From positions 2,294,001 to 2,358,000 of the forward strand of contig CASHTG010000001.1 of NCBI GenBank assembly GCA_949357655.1: DNA of 64,000 nucleotides. The letters are read 5' to 3'. Positions 23,725 through 35,700 of this stretch are shown here, in pieces. Numbering within the stretch: position 1 is the first letter of the stretch; each line of letters starts with the position of its first letter. The translations under genes were made by a program, and so were the position numbers. The DNA comes from Parascedosporium putredinis. Lineage: Eukaryota > Ascomycota > Sordariomycetes > Microascales > Microascaceae. The notes under the pieces were generated by a model that was given only the letters and a program-made list of their open reading frames with translations, was not told where the DNA came from and ran no database searches.

Positions 23725-25658
23725 GGCGATGTTCCGAGTCGGGCGAACGGGGAAAGGTGGCGGCGCGTGGGTTAAAGCGATGGATATCAACTCGATACCG
23801 TGAATATATCGTCGAAAAGTATTGTTCAAGAAGGCCGAAAAGGGGGACGAAATCGACGGACGGAGGATTGGAAAGGAGGGAAAATTACGAGGATAAGAAG
23901 AAGGGAGGGAGTCAAAGTGAGGAGACTCTAATCCAGGGCGGCAGAACCCGCAGGGCGATTTGGTGCAGGGGCGATTCGCGTCATTGGGTGGATGGCGCCA
24001 GGCTAGGCCAGCCAGCCTGGTCGGGTTGGTAAGCCCGGGCCCCTTTTATCAATGTGGTGCAAGTCAACCTGTGCTCTGCTCTTCTGGATTACTATTTGAT
24101 CAACTCTCAGTCACTGTGCACGCCTTCAAACGAAGACTGAGGCCCCACAGATGTCGGAGGCGCCCTCACATCATGATGGACCACTCCAGCTGCAGACGAG
24201 ATGAGCCTCCACCACGCTCAACCGATTGTCACGTGCGCTATAATTCAGCTCACTTGGAGTGAGCTTGAATGGATCACGGATCTGTTCGTTCTCGGTGGAC
24301 CTGATCCCCGGTCTTCGGACCTCAGGAGGAGATGGATTTTGAGCGAGTTATCAGTGGTTAATCCGTATATCCATTGATCCATCCATCCATGGATCCATGC
24401 ATTCATGGATCAAAGTCAAGGTATCAAAATTTGGGTGTCGCAAACTTTTTTCGCCAGGCTTCCAAGGAATTGAATTCGCACCATCCCTTCGCGCCTCGGG
24501 CGAGAATGTATCCAGGGTTGGAGGCCTTCATGCATTTAATACGTTTGTAGGCTCGGGAAATCGCGCCGTTGCTCTGCATCTCAGTTTAATCATCGGCAGC
24601 CCCCTCTGTCTCTGGCCATATATCCGCACGACGCGCGCTGACCCGGCGCCGCCGGTGTAGACAACGGATGGTGTGCTGACATCATTCAATGTTCCGAAAG
24701 GGGATCTCCGAGGGGCGACATGATAAACCTGTTGACACGGCGAACTACAAGAGTCTGCCTGCATTTCAGCACGCCGCTGGCTACAAACTCAAATTGCATA
24801 CAGCTCTCGTCAACAGCGAGAAACGCCTTTTATGTTCTGACTTGACAATTTTTTTGGTGTATTCGGTGCTCGGTGCTCAATGCCCAGTGCCCAGTGCCCG
24901 TGGCAGAGGAGGTTGTGGAAGGAAAGAAGAAAATATCAGGGCAAAGCAGGACGTTTTGGCATAACAAGGGAGGAATGCAATATGGCTCTTCTGATGATAA
25001 CTTCAAGTTTGAAAATGGGGGTAGGGGCCATCTCTACAACTGAAGGAGGCCTTTTCAGGCAAACTAAGTGTGCGGCGTCATTTTGTCAAGGACGGACCGG
25101 ATCGGTGATGTTGCTCTCGGCAGGAATATTCTGTGATAGGCGCACAAGCGCATTTGCCTAGGAACGAGAGTCTCGCCTCGGCGTGGCGTTCCTAGGTAGG
25201 GTAGATCACTGATATGTACCAGTATAGATGGAGGCATGACCTGTAAATCCGCTGGATCATTCCGAATCCGATACCATGTTGAATTCTGGAATTCCGGGAA
25301 GACCCCCTAATCCACCGCTCAGGGTTCGCTCGGAGCGTCTTCGCTGGGAACTACCCCAGTAAAGCATCAATCAATTGGGTGTGGGCGACCGTGCTTAGCC
25401 GAAGATGACCGAGACCAGGATCAATTGCGGGACCACTCCTCGCGCCCTCCACATGATCGGGACTCCACATGTCGGCCCAGCTCGAGTGGCAGCCAGCGGC
25501 GTCACCAAAACCCCTTGGGACGGGACTTTCTTTTCTCAAACCTATTCCTCAATTGTCCTTCTCAACTCCTCTCGGCTGCTGTGTCGTTTTTGAAATCGTG
25601 GTCCTACCTTTTCTTGGTTTGCGTTTTGTGCACCCTCCGAACCTGTATCCGAGTGAAA
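23725..25658. other. divergent promoter spacer between RAD6 and thiolase
   Basis: The stretch has no recognisable gene. It contains a dense GATCCATCCATCCATGGATCC-like patch at about 24370-24415, a CACGTG near 24230, and a GGTGCTC / CCCAGTG short tandem at about 24863-24900. Frames at 24397-24660 and 24689-24964 have no domain. Confidence 0.55.
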
Positions 25659-27150
25659 ATGGTGGCATTCGCCCTCAGACAGTCTGTTCCTCGGCGCATC
25701 GCGCAGCTCCATGTGCGCCGAGGCTTCTCGAGCCGAGCACCCTCCACCAAGAAGTTGGTGATGCCTACATTCTCAGCGCCGCCAGGACGCCCACAGCCAA
25801 GGTGTGTATTGTCTTCTTCCTTTCGAAGGAAATACCGAATACCTTTTTTCTCCCTCTTCACCTTCACCTTATTTTTCTTCTTTATTCTTTTTCCCGGTAG
25901 GAAGTAGCTGACCCCGTGTTAATTGAATAGTTCAATGGCTCTTTCTTGTCCGTTCCTGCCCCCAAGTTGGGTGCCGTTGCCATCAAATCGGCGGTAGAGA
26001 AGTCAGGGATCCCCGTCTCCAAAATCACCGATGTCTATATGGGACACGTCCTCCAGGGCTCCGCGGGCCAGGCCCCCGCCCGCCAAGCTGCCATCTTTGC
26101 CGGCCTCTCCTCCGGGGTGGAGGCCGTTACCGTCAACAAAGTCTGCGCCTCGGGCCTCAAGGCCGTCGTCCTGGCCGCCCAGAACATTCAGCTCGGGCTT
26201 GCGGAAGCTCAAGTTGCGGGCGGCATGGAGAATATGTCACAGGTTCCCTACTACCTTCCCCGGTCGAGTAGTCTTCCGGCCTTTGGCAACATCAAGCTGG
26301 AGGATGGCTTGATCAAGGACGGCTTGACCGACGTCTACGACCAGATCCACATGGGCAACTGCGCCGAGAACACTGCGAAGAAGTACGAAATTACCCGGGA
26401 GATGCAGGACGAATACGCCATCGAGTCGTACAAGCGCGCTCAGGCGGCCTGGGCCCGGGGCGCTTTCAAGGAGGAAATTGCCCCCGTCACGGTGAAGAAC
26501 AGGAAGGGAGAGGTCGTCATCGACACCGATGAGGGCTACCTGGATGTCAAGTTCGAAAAGGTGCCTACCTTGAAGCCCGCCTTCATCAGAGACGGCACCG
26601 GTACCGTCACCGCTGCCAACGCATCGACCTTCAACGACGGCGCAAGCGCCCTCGTCCTCGGTAACAAGGCCCTTGCGCAAGAGTACGGCGCTCAGTCCAG
26701 GGTCCTCGCCAAGATTTGCGGTCACGCTGATGCTGCCGTCGACCCCATTGATTTCCCTGTCGCGCCCGCCAAGGCGGTTCCCATTGCTTTGGAGAGGGCT
26801 GGCATTACCAAGGACCAAGTCTCTGTCTGGGAGTTTAACGAGGCCTTTGCCGCCGTCATCAGGGCAAATTCAAGGTAAGTTACCAGCCCCCGGAAATCTC
26901 GATTGAGGTGAGCCCGGCCGGAACACGCTAACCACGAGCTGATGAATAGATTCTCGGACTCGAAAACGCCAATGTCAACCCCTTGGGAGGTGCCATCTCT
27001 CTGGGACATGCCCTCGGCAGCTCCGGCTCGCGAATCCTCACCACCCTTCTTCACCAGCTCCAGCCTGGCCAGTATGGCGTTGCAGCAATCTGCAACGGAG
27101 GTGGGGCTGCGACGGCGGTTGTTGTACAAAGGGTGGCGTCTGTCGAATAA
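25659..27150 (+). CDS. acetyl-CoA C-acetyltransferase (acetoacetyl-CoA thiolase), probably mitochondrial
   Basis: The enzyme interconverts two acetyl-CoA with acetoacetyl-CoA + CoA. Exons are 25659-25801, 25931-26874 and 26950-27150. The N-terminus MVAFALRQSVPRRIAQLHVRR is basic and lacks acids, consistent with a mitochondrial presequence, so this is likelier the ACAT1-type than the cytosolic Erg10 paralogue. Active-site features: acylated Cys in VNKVCASGLKAV, NEAFA, the His in GGAISLGHALGSSGSR and the second Cys in CNGGGAA. Two base losses are required (near 25750 and next to the second splice donor, near 26871); corrected length is 429 residues. The large middle exon is intact. It starts on the opposite strand from RAD6 with a 1.9 kb shared upstream region and is followed by CSN12 on the same strand. 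Confidence 0.93.
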
Positions 27151-27965
27151 GGGCGAATGGGAAAAAAAAGTTAAAAAGAAAGAGCAAGCTTGGGAAACAG
27201 TGAACAAGCGGAAAGACGAAATGTCAGCTTTGGGAGTTGACTTCTACCCGTGTGAAAGGGATATACCACATTTAGACACTGTATGAACGATTTATTGATG
27301 ATTGATGTCTTTTGGAACCCCCAGAAGCCATTGTATTTCATCCTTGATCATTGTGGGGTTATTTCACCAGCAGCACCGAGACCGACGAAGTTTGCCGCCC
27401 AACCTCCCGGGCTAGCCTATGATGCCATGGTTCGCCTTCGGCTAGTTTTAAAGGAGGGAAGAGAAAAAGGTGACCGCCGAACTGTTTAAATCAGTGGAAC
27501 AAGGCAATCCAGCGAGGCTTCGCCATGTATTGTGTGCGTATGTGTATGACTGTAGGACTTGGATCCTCCGGGCCAGGCTTAGTAGAGGATAAATTCCTCA
27601 GTAAAACGAGAATAGCTGTTTGGGCTAATCGCGTGGGTCGCGTGAGGCCCTGCAAGGCTCTGAGGAGAGACGTGAACTACAAGTCAAAAGACGTCGAACT
27701 GGGTTCGGTGAGATTTGCTCGTTGACCAAGATCCAATTCCAATTCCCGTGCTTGGTTTGTTTTTCACACTGTCCTTGCACAACAACTTCCACTCTACCCA
27801 AGATATCGATCAATGATATCCATCATTTAGCATATTAGGTCCATCGCGACATTGCCTACTTCATCCCATTCGATTGCCGGTTTTTTTTTCTTTCATTTTC
27901 TTCTCTCTTCCCTGTCTGGCCACAGGCCCACTCTTACACATAAACCTGAAATAAAGGCGGTCTAA
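27151..27965. other. tandem spacer
   Basis: This is the 3' flank of thiolase and the promoter/leader of the PCI-domain gene. A T-rich run lies just upstream of 27966 (27881-27905). No gene is seen. Confidence 0.6.
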
Positions 27966-29697
27966 ATGAGCCTGGTGAACGAATTCCTCGCTCAGCTCCG
28001 CGGCTTCGTGCGCGCCCAGGACGGGGACAACCTCCGCGCCTGGCTCCAAGTCTCGGACAGGCCCAACCCTCAGTACCTTCGACTCGCCCAGGAGCTCAAG
28101 GCCCAGTATGGAGGCGCGAGGAGCGCGGCGCTAGAGGCGGTCGTCGAGAGGGGCCTGCCGGAAGAAGACGACGTTGGCGAGGGAGGGGCACCCCGTGGCC
28201 CGGCTTCATCACCTTTGTCAAGGATTACTTCATCTTCTGGAGGGATGTCGACTTCCAGGACCTTCTGAGAGCGCATTCGCTACTTTGCGGGCTCCTCAAG
28301 TAAGTTCCTCACAGCTCCCCCAGGGCGAGCCCGGGAGAAGAGGGAGAATCGCATAGCCATGAGACCTTTTGCTAACGACGGACCCTGCCCGCCGCGCTCC
28401 TGCACCACCCCAACGACACAGTTCCTGCAGCACCGCTTTTGGTAACCCAACCTACGGCGGCATGCTTCTCAAGACGAGCATGTCGCTCAGCGAGGCCCTG
28501 GCGCAGCTCACCATGATGCTGAACAAGAGGCCGGACCTCACGAGCCGGCTCCGCGGCGGCGACGAGGAAAGCCGCAAGTCCGTCGCCGAGATGTCGGCCG
28601 AGATCATTCAAAAGATTTTCACCATTTGCCTGACGGACCGGTCGAGCGCGCGGTTTAGCATGCCGGAGGGCAAGAAGGTGGGCGTGTACATGTTTGCCAA
28701 CCTAGTGCTCAAACTACTCTTTGCCGTACGTAGCGCAGTCCACCCTCTCCTTTCTCGCTCTCAAGCGCCTGGTCTCCCACCACGCCGCGTCCCGTTTCGT
28801 TTCTTATCCCGGTCATAGCTAACCCGCCCCCATCCATCCCTCAGTGTCGCAAAACGCACCTCGCCAAGCAAATCTTCACCAACATCTCCACCAACTCGCC
28901 CCCCTCTCCTTCTACCCGGCCGCCCAGCGCGTCACCTTCCTCTACTACCTCGGCCGCTTCAACCTCGCCAACAACCACTTTGGCCGCGCCTCCCACTGCC
29001 TCCAAGGCGCCTACCTCCAGACGCCCCCACTTCACCTCCCACCGCACCCTCATCCTCACCTACCTCATCCCCGCCAACCTCCTCCTCGGCCTCCTCCCCT
29101 CTCGCCAGCTCCTCTCCCGCCCCGAGGCCCAGCCCTCGTCGCCGTCCTCCAGCCCATCTGCCGCGCCGTCCGCACCGGCGACTTCTTCCTCTTCCAGGAC
29201 ACCCTCGCCACCCACGAGAGCTGGCTCTTCGAGCGCGGCATCCTCCTCGTGCTCTCCAACCGCCTCCGCCCCTACCTCTGGCGCTCCCTCTCCCGCCGCG
29301 TCTTCCTCCTCACCTACACCCCGCCCGAAGATCCCACGTCCCGAAAGGCCCCCTCCTCGACCTCGGCCACCTCCTCGCCGCGGCAACCCTCCTCCAGCAT
29401 CGCCTCGAGGGCGCCGGCCCCCGGCGCCACACCACGAAAGCTTCGCCCCAACCAAGGCCTCGTGTGGGGCAACGCCCCGTCACCGCGCAAGACGTCGAAC
29501 TCACCATCGCCGCCCTTGTACAGCAAGGTCTTCTTCACGGCTACCTCGCTCACGACATGGCCAAGTTCGCCGTCCTCGGCGCCAAGAGTAAGGGCGCTAT
29601 CGTGGCTGGATGGCCCACCGTGGCTAGAGCAGTCAGGGAGAGGAGGTATGAGGACGAGGTGGACTGGGACGACGTTCCTGGTTGGGTCAAGGGTTGA
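27966..29697 (+). CDS. CSN12: PCI-domain protein, CSN12 / Thp1 family
   Basis: The CSN12/Thp1/PCID2 family has a PCI scaffold; members act with the COP9 signalosome (Csn12) or the TREX-2 mRNA export complex (Thp1) with a Sem1/Dss1 partner. Exons are 27966-28299, 28422-28725 and 28845-29697. The N-terminus MSLVNEFLAQLRGFVRAQDG matches family members, followed by FKP-free helical blocks AFGNPTYGGMLLKTSMSLSE, EGKKVGVYMFANLVLKLLFA and CRKTHLAKQIFTNISTNS. The PCI region has VTFLYYLGRFNLANNHFGRA, SHRTLILTYLIPANLLLG and the winged-helix end DVELTIAALVQQGLLHGYLA, closing with DDVPGWVKG. Six single-base losses (one in exon 1, five in exon 3) are needed; the corrected protein is 498 residues. A highly GC-rich exon 3 produces several long spurious open frames on both strands. 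Family assignment is firm; complex membership is inferred. Confidence 0.88.
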
Positions 29698-31282
29698 TAG
29701 GTAACGAGAAACATCGTGGGGTCGGTGATTCGAAAACTCAACATTTGGCGGCTTTCTACAAACTATCTCGGGAGACAGGTAAAAAGGTGTAGCCATGCGA
29801 TATTCTAGCAATTAAGTGTCCTCTTAGGGTATTATGAAAAAGCGCCAACTAAAACGGAACACAACGTTGTATCGCACAGCTTCTTAGTCGATGTAGCTCA
29901 TGTATATATATGGACGGGTTGGGATTGATTGATAATTTTTGTTCATCCTACTAGAAAGCGCATCTACGCTATCGTCTCCTGAAATACATCATCGGGTACA
30001 TTTCCTTTTTCCATGTCCTTCCTATTCCTATCGCATAGCTATGGTCTCCGTCATATCCTGTCGTTCGCATGTTTTGAGCCCTGGCAACCAGGCGAGACCA
30101 GCACACACATGTAGAAACACGAGCGGACAAGAACTCCTCGGCTACTCTGAACTCACGAGGGGAAATATATAGCATAAACAAAAAGAAGAAAAACGACCAA
30201 GTATCCATCATCCCGTCATCTTTGTAATCCCACCCTAAAAGAGAAAAAAGGAAGAAAAGGAAAAGAAAGGTAACAAAGAAAGGTTTGGTCCCGGCACGGT
30301 CCCCGCTGTATCTCTCGATCAAACAAAAAAAATAGTGTTCATCCACAGAAGGTTGTAGTAGCTCCAATCCGCATAGCATCGTCCATTCAACCCCAGGGAC
30401 GGCAAGAAATGATAAAAAAGCAAGAGGAAGCGTATCGTTTGTCCGCTCACTGAGGGACCTGCCTCCTCTTGGTAGTTTCGAAACGATCACGGAGGATCAG
30501 CGATAACGAGAGAAGGGGTAGAATAAGACCGGTCAAATTGAGGCTTGACCGATAGAAAAAGTTATCCGGGCTCGTCAACTCCGGAAAGGGGTATATATAA
30601 TCCTAGCAAGGATAAGAGAAGGGTTGAAAAGTCGCAAAGTCATCAAATTTGCGGTGGATGTCGAGAAATGGGAGGTCGCGGGCCGGTGACTGAAATAAGA
30701 ATAAACAATAATGGCCAGTTATCTGGCTAGAATGTAGACCGTAGGCGGTATACGGCAGGTTCTAAGCGCGAGAAAAGCAACGAAGCAACAAAAAATGATA
30801 ACGTCGCAGTCTTTGCTCTAAGCCATATAAAATTCGCAAGGCCGGTTTCGTTGCCGACCTTCTTCTCGGGAGAAAGAACAAACCGCGAGGGAGGCGGCGA
30901 GAACTGAGGCCAGGTTGACTAGCATCCGGCGGGCAGCAAGCATGATGCAGTTTCAATTGTCGGAGTGGTTGGTGGACCGCGAGCAACGGCGGCGTCTCGA
31001 GATGGCGAACAAAAAACCCCATTGTCCGAGAGTAGAGGCGGTAGCAGTCCGGGGTTGCGACCAGCGCTGCCCCGCCAAAGGAGAGACATGGGTGAGAAGG
31101 CACGCGAGAGGTGAAACAAGGGTATCAGACACTGGCTGGAGACTGAAGAAAATGAAGAGAAGGAGAAGAATGAGAAAAAAGGCAAGGCCAAGTGGCGGTG
31201 CTCAAAAGAGCAAGGTGAGAAAGAAGATAAAAACCGAAAAGACGGATCGGGGTGGGTGGGAAGGGTACGAGCAGCAACGTCA
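29698..31282. other. convergent 3' spacer
   Basis: The spacer lies between the stops of CSN12 (+) and the SUN-family gene (-). It includes A-rich patches (30238-30330) and AATAAA-like words. No coding region is recognised. Confidence 0.55.
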
Positions 31283-32794
31283 TTAATACAAGACGGCTGC
31301 CGCCGCAAGGGCAACAACAAGGCCGACCACGGCGGCGCTGCCTTGCTGAAGGCCGTGCGCCTCGTTCTCGTTGGACTGGGTCTCGGTCGGGGCTGAATCA
31401 GAACTCGTGGGGGCCGAGTCGCCAGTGGGCTTGGTAGAAGACGAGTTGCTGTTCGCGCCATCGGTCTCACGGAAGATACCCGGTCCGACGGTGGGGCGAG
31501 CACGGCTAGAAGACTTGTCGCTCGACGTCGTTTCGGGCTCCCCTACAGAAGTAGACCCAGGCTCGTCAGCGGCGGGGCTGGAAGTGGGCTGCTCGCTTGC
31601 CTCACTGCTTGAAGGATCTTCGCTGTTGTTGTTGTTGCCAGTCGAGCCGTCGGTGTTAAAGACGACAATGTTGGCCTTGCGACCGGCCGGGACGGTGACG
31701 ACACAGAAGGAGCTGCCGCCGGCACCAACCGCGGCGAGGTCGCTGACAACTTCACCAAGCCTCTTCTTGGCCGGGTTAAGTTCGCAAGGAAGGCCGTTGC
31801 AGCCACCATCAGGGCATTCAATCCTTACGCCGAAAGTAAGTGGGTTCTTCTCCAGACCGGCGCCCTCGAACTCGAAAATGGGGTTGAATCCAAGCTTGAC
31901 AAACGTCTGGCCGTTCTTGTCGGTGTTGGCACCGGCGACGTAAGGGGCCCAGTTTCCAACGGGCTTGCTGTTGTCACCCCAGATACAACCCTCTTCGCCA
32001 ACGCCAGGAGGGTTAATGTAGTAGCTATGAGGATATAATGTTAGCAACATGACCAGCGAAGATTGTCCCCAACGCATTATGGGGGCGCGTAGTGTCATCC
32101 ACGTACTGAGCAGCAGTAGAGGCCCAGTAGCTCGTGCCGGGCACGGCCAAAACTGAGGAACCTTCAACGACGGTCGGAATCAACATGGCTTCGTTGCCAG
32201 GAAGAACCGTCTGGCAGAAAGAAACCTTGGGCCCGGCCTCGTTGACTGCGTTGATAGAACCAGTACCATCAACACAGTAAGGCGAATCGCCAAAAGGCTT
32301 CTTGGCCTGTCCGTTGGAGTCACAATACAAGCCACCGTTCTAGCATTCAGGTTAGTACGAGTTCCATTTCATGTTGAGCCAGCTATCATTGCGTGCTGTT
32401 TTACAACGATAGTACGGCTCAGGCCGGGAGAGGGTATTCGTGTTGGCTTACCATGGACGAGGGTAGTTGTAGCTGGAACCAGGCTCCCACTGAGCCATCA
32501 CCTTGCCAGGCTTGCAGGCAATCGGGCAATACATGCCAGCAGTGCATGGCTGATCGGGACTCATGGCAAACCCGGCGTTCTGGGCGCCAGGGACGTAATG
32601 AAGGTCGCCATCATCGGGAAGGGTGCAGCTGGCGCGCTTCTCAATCGCGGGGCCCGACGCGGGAAGGGGGTGAGGGGGCTAGACCTAGGGTGGTGGACGT
32701 GGACGTGTCGTCGGTGGGCATGGTGGTGGCCGTGGGCGGAGGCGGCTTCGGCCGAGAACAGCACGAGGGCTGTAGATACACCGATGAGCCTCAT
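31283..32794 (-). CDS. SUN-family (GH132-type) GPI-anchored cell-wall protein
   Basis: SUN proteins are fungal wall proteins linked to beta-glucan remodelling and septation (S. pombe psu1 and budding yeast SUN4 are relatives). Exons are 32452-32794, 32107-32339 and 31283-32024. The N-terminus MRLIGVSTALVLFSAEAASA is a signal peptide, followed by a His-rich stretch (HGHHHAHRRHVHVHH). The SUN domain shows CKPGKVMAQWEPGSSYNYP, NGGLYCDSNGQAKKPFGDSP, VSFCQTVLPGNEAMLIPT, the splice-restored STAAHYYINPPGV, GNWAPYVAGANTD and CPDGGCNGLPCELNP. A long Ser/Thr/Pro-rich stalk leads to a hydrophobic GPI-attachment tail (SAAVVGLVVALAAAAVLY). Two base losses in exon 1 (one in the basic linker, one in CCC near 32460) bring the protein to 439 residues. 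The catalytic role of the family is debated. Confidence 0.92.
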
Positions 32795-35700
32795 CGTAAA
32801 GTCGAGGGGGTGTTGGTGAGAAAGATGATGTAAAAAGAGAGCGGAAAGGAGCAGAGCAAGGTCTCAAGACTCCCCAGGCAACAAGCAGGTGCCGGACGAC
32901 CGGACGCGGCGTGCGCGAGATCTCAGGAAAGCCGGGCGTGGATGGTTGAATAGAATAGCGAATCGGAACGTCGTCGAAGACTCATATAGTAGAAGACGGG
33001 CTCGCTACGGATGAGAAAATACTGATATCGTTGTGAGCTGGGTCTCGCGGCTCAGCTGGCGTGGATTGAAAGGAGAGGCAAGGGCCACGGCGAGCACGAC
33101 TGAAGGAATGTCGTCGAGCGGTCTCGAGCACTAGGCAAGTGAGCGTCGGAGGTGAAAATAGTGTGAAGCCGAGATGTCAACAGCTCCTTTGGTTGAAGGC
33201 ACAGATCACTAGTGCGTGTAAGGCGAGCACGAAGCAAGGGCGAGAATGAAAGAAACGGAGAGAGTGAGAGTCAAGAGAGGGAGAGAAAAATGAATGACAT
33301 GTACTCTGTACGGAGTGGAGGAAAGAAACAGACTCAAAAACGAGGGTTGAAGTTTGAAAAGCAGGATCGTGCCTGGGAAAGGGAAGGGAGGTCGGCTAGG
33401 GGAAGAAAAGGGAAAAAAGAGGAGAAAATCCCGTGGGCTGCATCCCATCCCTGCACTCGACGTCTTTAAGCCATGGTGATGGGGTCGATTGGGGGTGGCT
33501 TTGGAGCAGGGGGAATGGGTAATTCCTCTTTCTGCTCCCGCACCGCACAGCTTTCCGTCTAAGCAATTATTATTATTATACACTTGTACAAGTTTGGTTA
33601 CGGTTGAATGCCATGGACTCGACACTGGTACACAAGGGTACACAACTTGATGCTGCGGATGAGCTTGAGCTCGACCTGCAGAGAAGCATGACAACCACAG
33701 AAATGAGACGAGCGGGAAGAGGGCCTTGAGGGCTCATGGTACCGTCGAGGTACCGCTGCCAGAACAATCCCTGCCCCCGGCCGAGGAGGAAAGCACTGGT
33801 GGACGGCGAGAGTACCCTTAGCTTGAGAGAAAAATAATAATAAGCATTGGACAAGAGTGGAGGAGGGCAGAGAGGTGGATCTGTTTAAACTAACCCAATC
33901 TCCGACGAGCGTCTCTGGGGCAGAGCCAGCGATCTCCCGAAGAGACAAAAGAGAGAGAGAAAAGGAGAAGAAGGCGGCATCCTGCCCCGTCGTTCATTCT
34001 GCGTTGTTGCGCCCCACCTCCGACGTACCAGCCAGGGTTCGGAAGCATGCCATTGGTCGATGGAGGGGGAAAAAAGCGAGATGAAGTCTCCAGGTGTCGA
34101 GGTGCCTGGCAGGAGCCAGGGCCTAGTCAGGTACCTCTTTTGATAGTAGCCAATCAGCAAGCGATCGCAAGATGAGGGTTGAGGCGGGACAGGTACACAG
34201 ATACAAAAGGAAATGAGCTTTTGGCAACTAGGCCCCGGTGCACGGCCAACCAAAGGCGGGTGGCCCCTTTCATCACCTTACACTTTCCTTCTTTGAATGA
34301 GTTTTTTTCCCTTTCTTCTTCCTTCCCTCTTGGAGAGGAGGCTTTGCCACACCTCGTCAGGGGCTGCGCGCTTTGCAAGGGCCGGGCTCCCAAAAGGCTT
34401 GTGTCATGATCTGCCATGGTCTGTCTTGTCTGTCACTTGTAGCTCAGTACAAGTACCTCCGCATTCGTGCACACCTTGAGTCAAGCAGCTTGGAGCTGCA
34501 AGGTACACACACACCAGTTGGCATCGCGTCGTCCCTACGCCATGGACGATTATTACACTGGATGACGACAATGGCGAATGGCCAGGGCTAGGTTCGACCA
34601 TCGGTCAGGTAATTAGGACGGCAACAGCCACGGTTCGCCCAACATGCACGGCGGCCACCACTGCAACTATGAATTGGAACTGGTCGAATGGCACAAGCAA
34701 CGTGTTTTATTACCTCGACCGTGGTTTGCTGTTGAGGACCAGCCGTTGACCAGGGCACGACAAAAAAATTACATCGTCGCCTTTCTAGAATGGAATGACC
34801 CCAAATACGTTGCTTATTTTCCTAATTATGAGCAGCAAGCCCTCATCTCACCCACCAGTACGTACTCCGTACACATCTCCAGACGGCCGCCTCTGGGTAT
34901 TTCTATAGGCTCGGACATCTCTAGCCACTATTTGTGTCTCTCATAATCAATAAAATTACCCCCTCATCGCCTAGCTGCCGACCACGTAGCGAGATATCAG
35001 ACGGTCCCCAGGACGGCTCGGCCACCAGGTCTTGTGCGTGTGACCCTGGCCTTGAGCGCCGGCTAATAAAAACATCTAGTACGATCGGAGCTTGGCCAGC
35101 CCCTGGGGCTTTGTGGCTAAGGAATGTCCGTCAGAAGACTCGGCAACAAGGCACCAGGGGTTCGCAACAGGCCAGCCATGATCCTGATGGTGCCCAATGC
35201 ACCTGGGGCCAGAATCAGTGGAGCTCTGTCACAGCAAGGTCCCCTTAGCCAAGGCGCAGGGCAACAATCTGATACCAGCACGCAACGAGCAAGGCTCCAC
35301 AAGGATAACACAGCGACACAAGCAATAAGACGCTCCTTCCAAGCCTGGAGAACCACATGTGCTTGTCACTCAAGCGGGGAACCAAAAACAGTATCATTGT
35401 CCAGTAAGTTCTGGCACCCCGTTTGCATCTCGAGAGCTATTCCTCCTTCACCATACATGTAAGTTTTGGTGTTTGGTCGATCGCGGGAGGTGACCCGGAC
35501 AAGGAGAAGGGGCCCCAGGTAATGTTTTGAAGGGCACCCAAGCGGGTGGTACTTGTAGCATCTCGTTCCCACTTCAACGCTGCCGATCCGGCGAGAATAC
35601 CGGGAAAATCGTCCCACGGCAAGGATCGCCAACAGCAGGTGTGCTGCACGCTATCAGACGAAATCCGAATTCAAGTCAGCATCAGTAATACTTGAAGCGT

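Noticed and set aside
28841..29811. Several long open frames on both strands over the CSN12 third exon (up to 286 codons plus, 165 codons minus)
   Set aside because: They follow from extreme GC content and C-rich codons. Only the frame-corrected PCI protein shows conserved blocks; the others are Pro/Ser/Arg low complexity.
34575..34620. GGTTCGACC word resembling a tRNA B box (also near 391, 6221 and 22074)
   Set aside because: The flanking bases cannot form the T stem or acceptor stem, and no A box lies at the right distance.
34644..34946. 100-codon plus-strand frame in the gene-poor spacer
   Set aside because: It has no recognisable domain, no codon bias like neighbouring genes and no matching upstream or downstream exon; it was kept as spacer.
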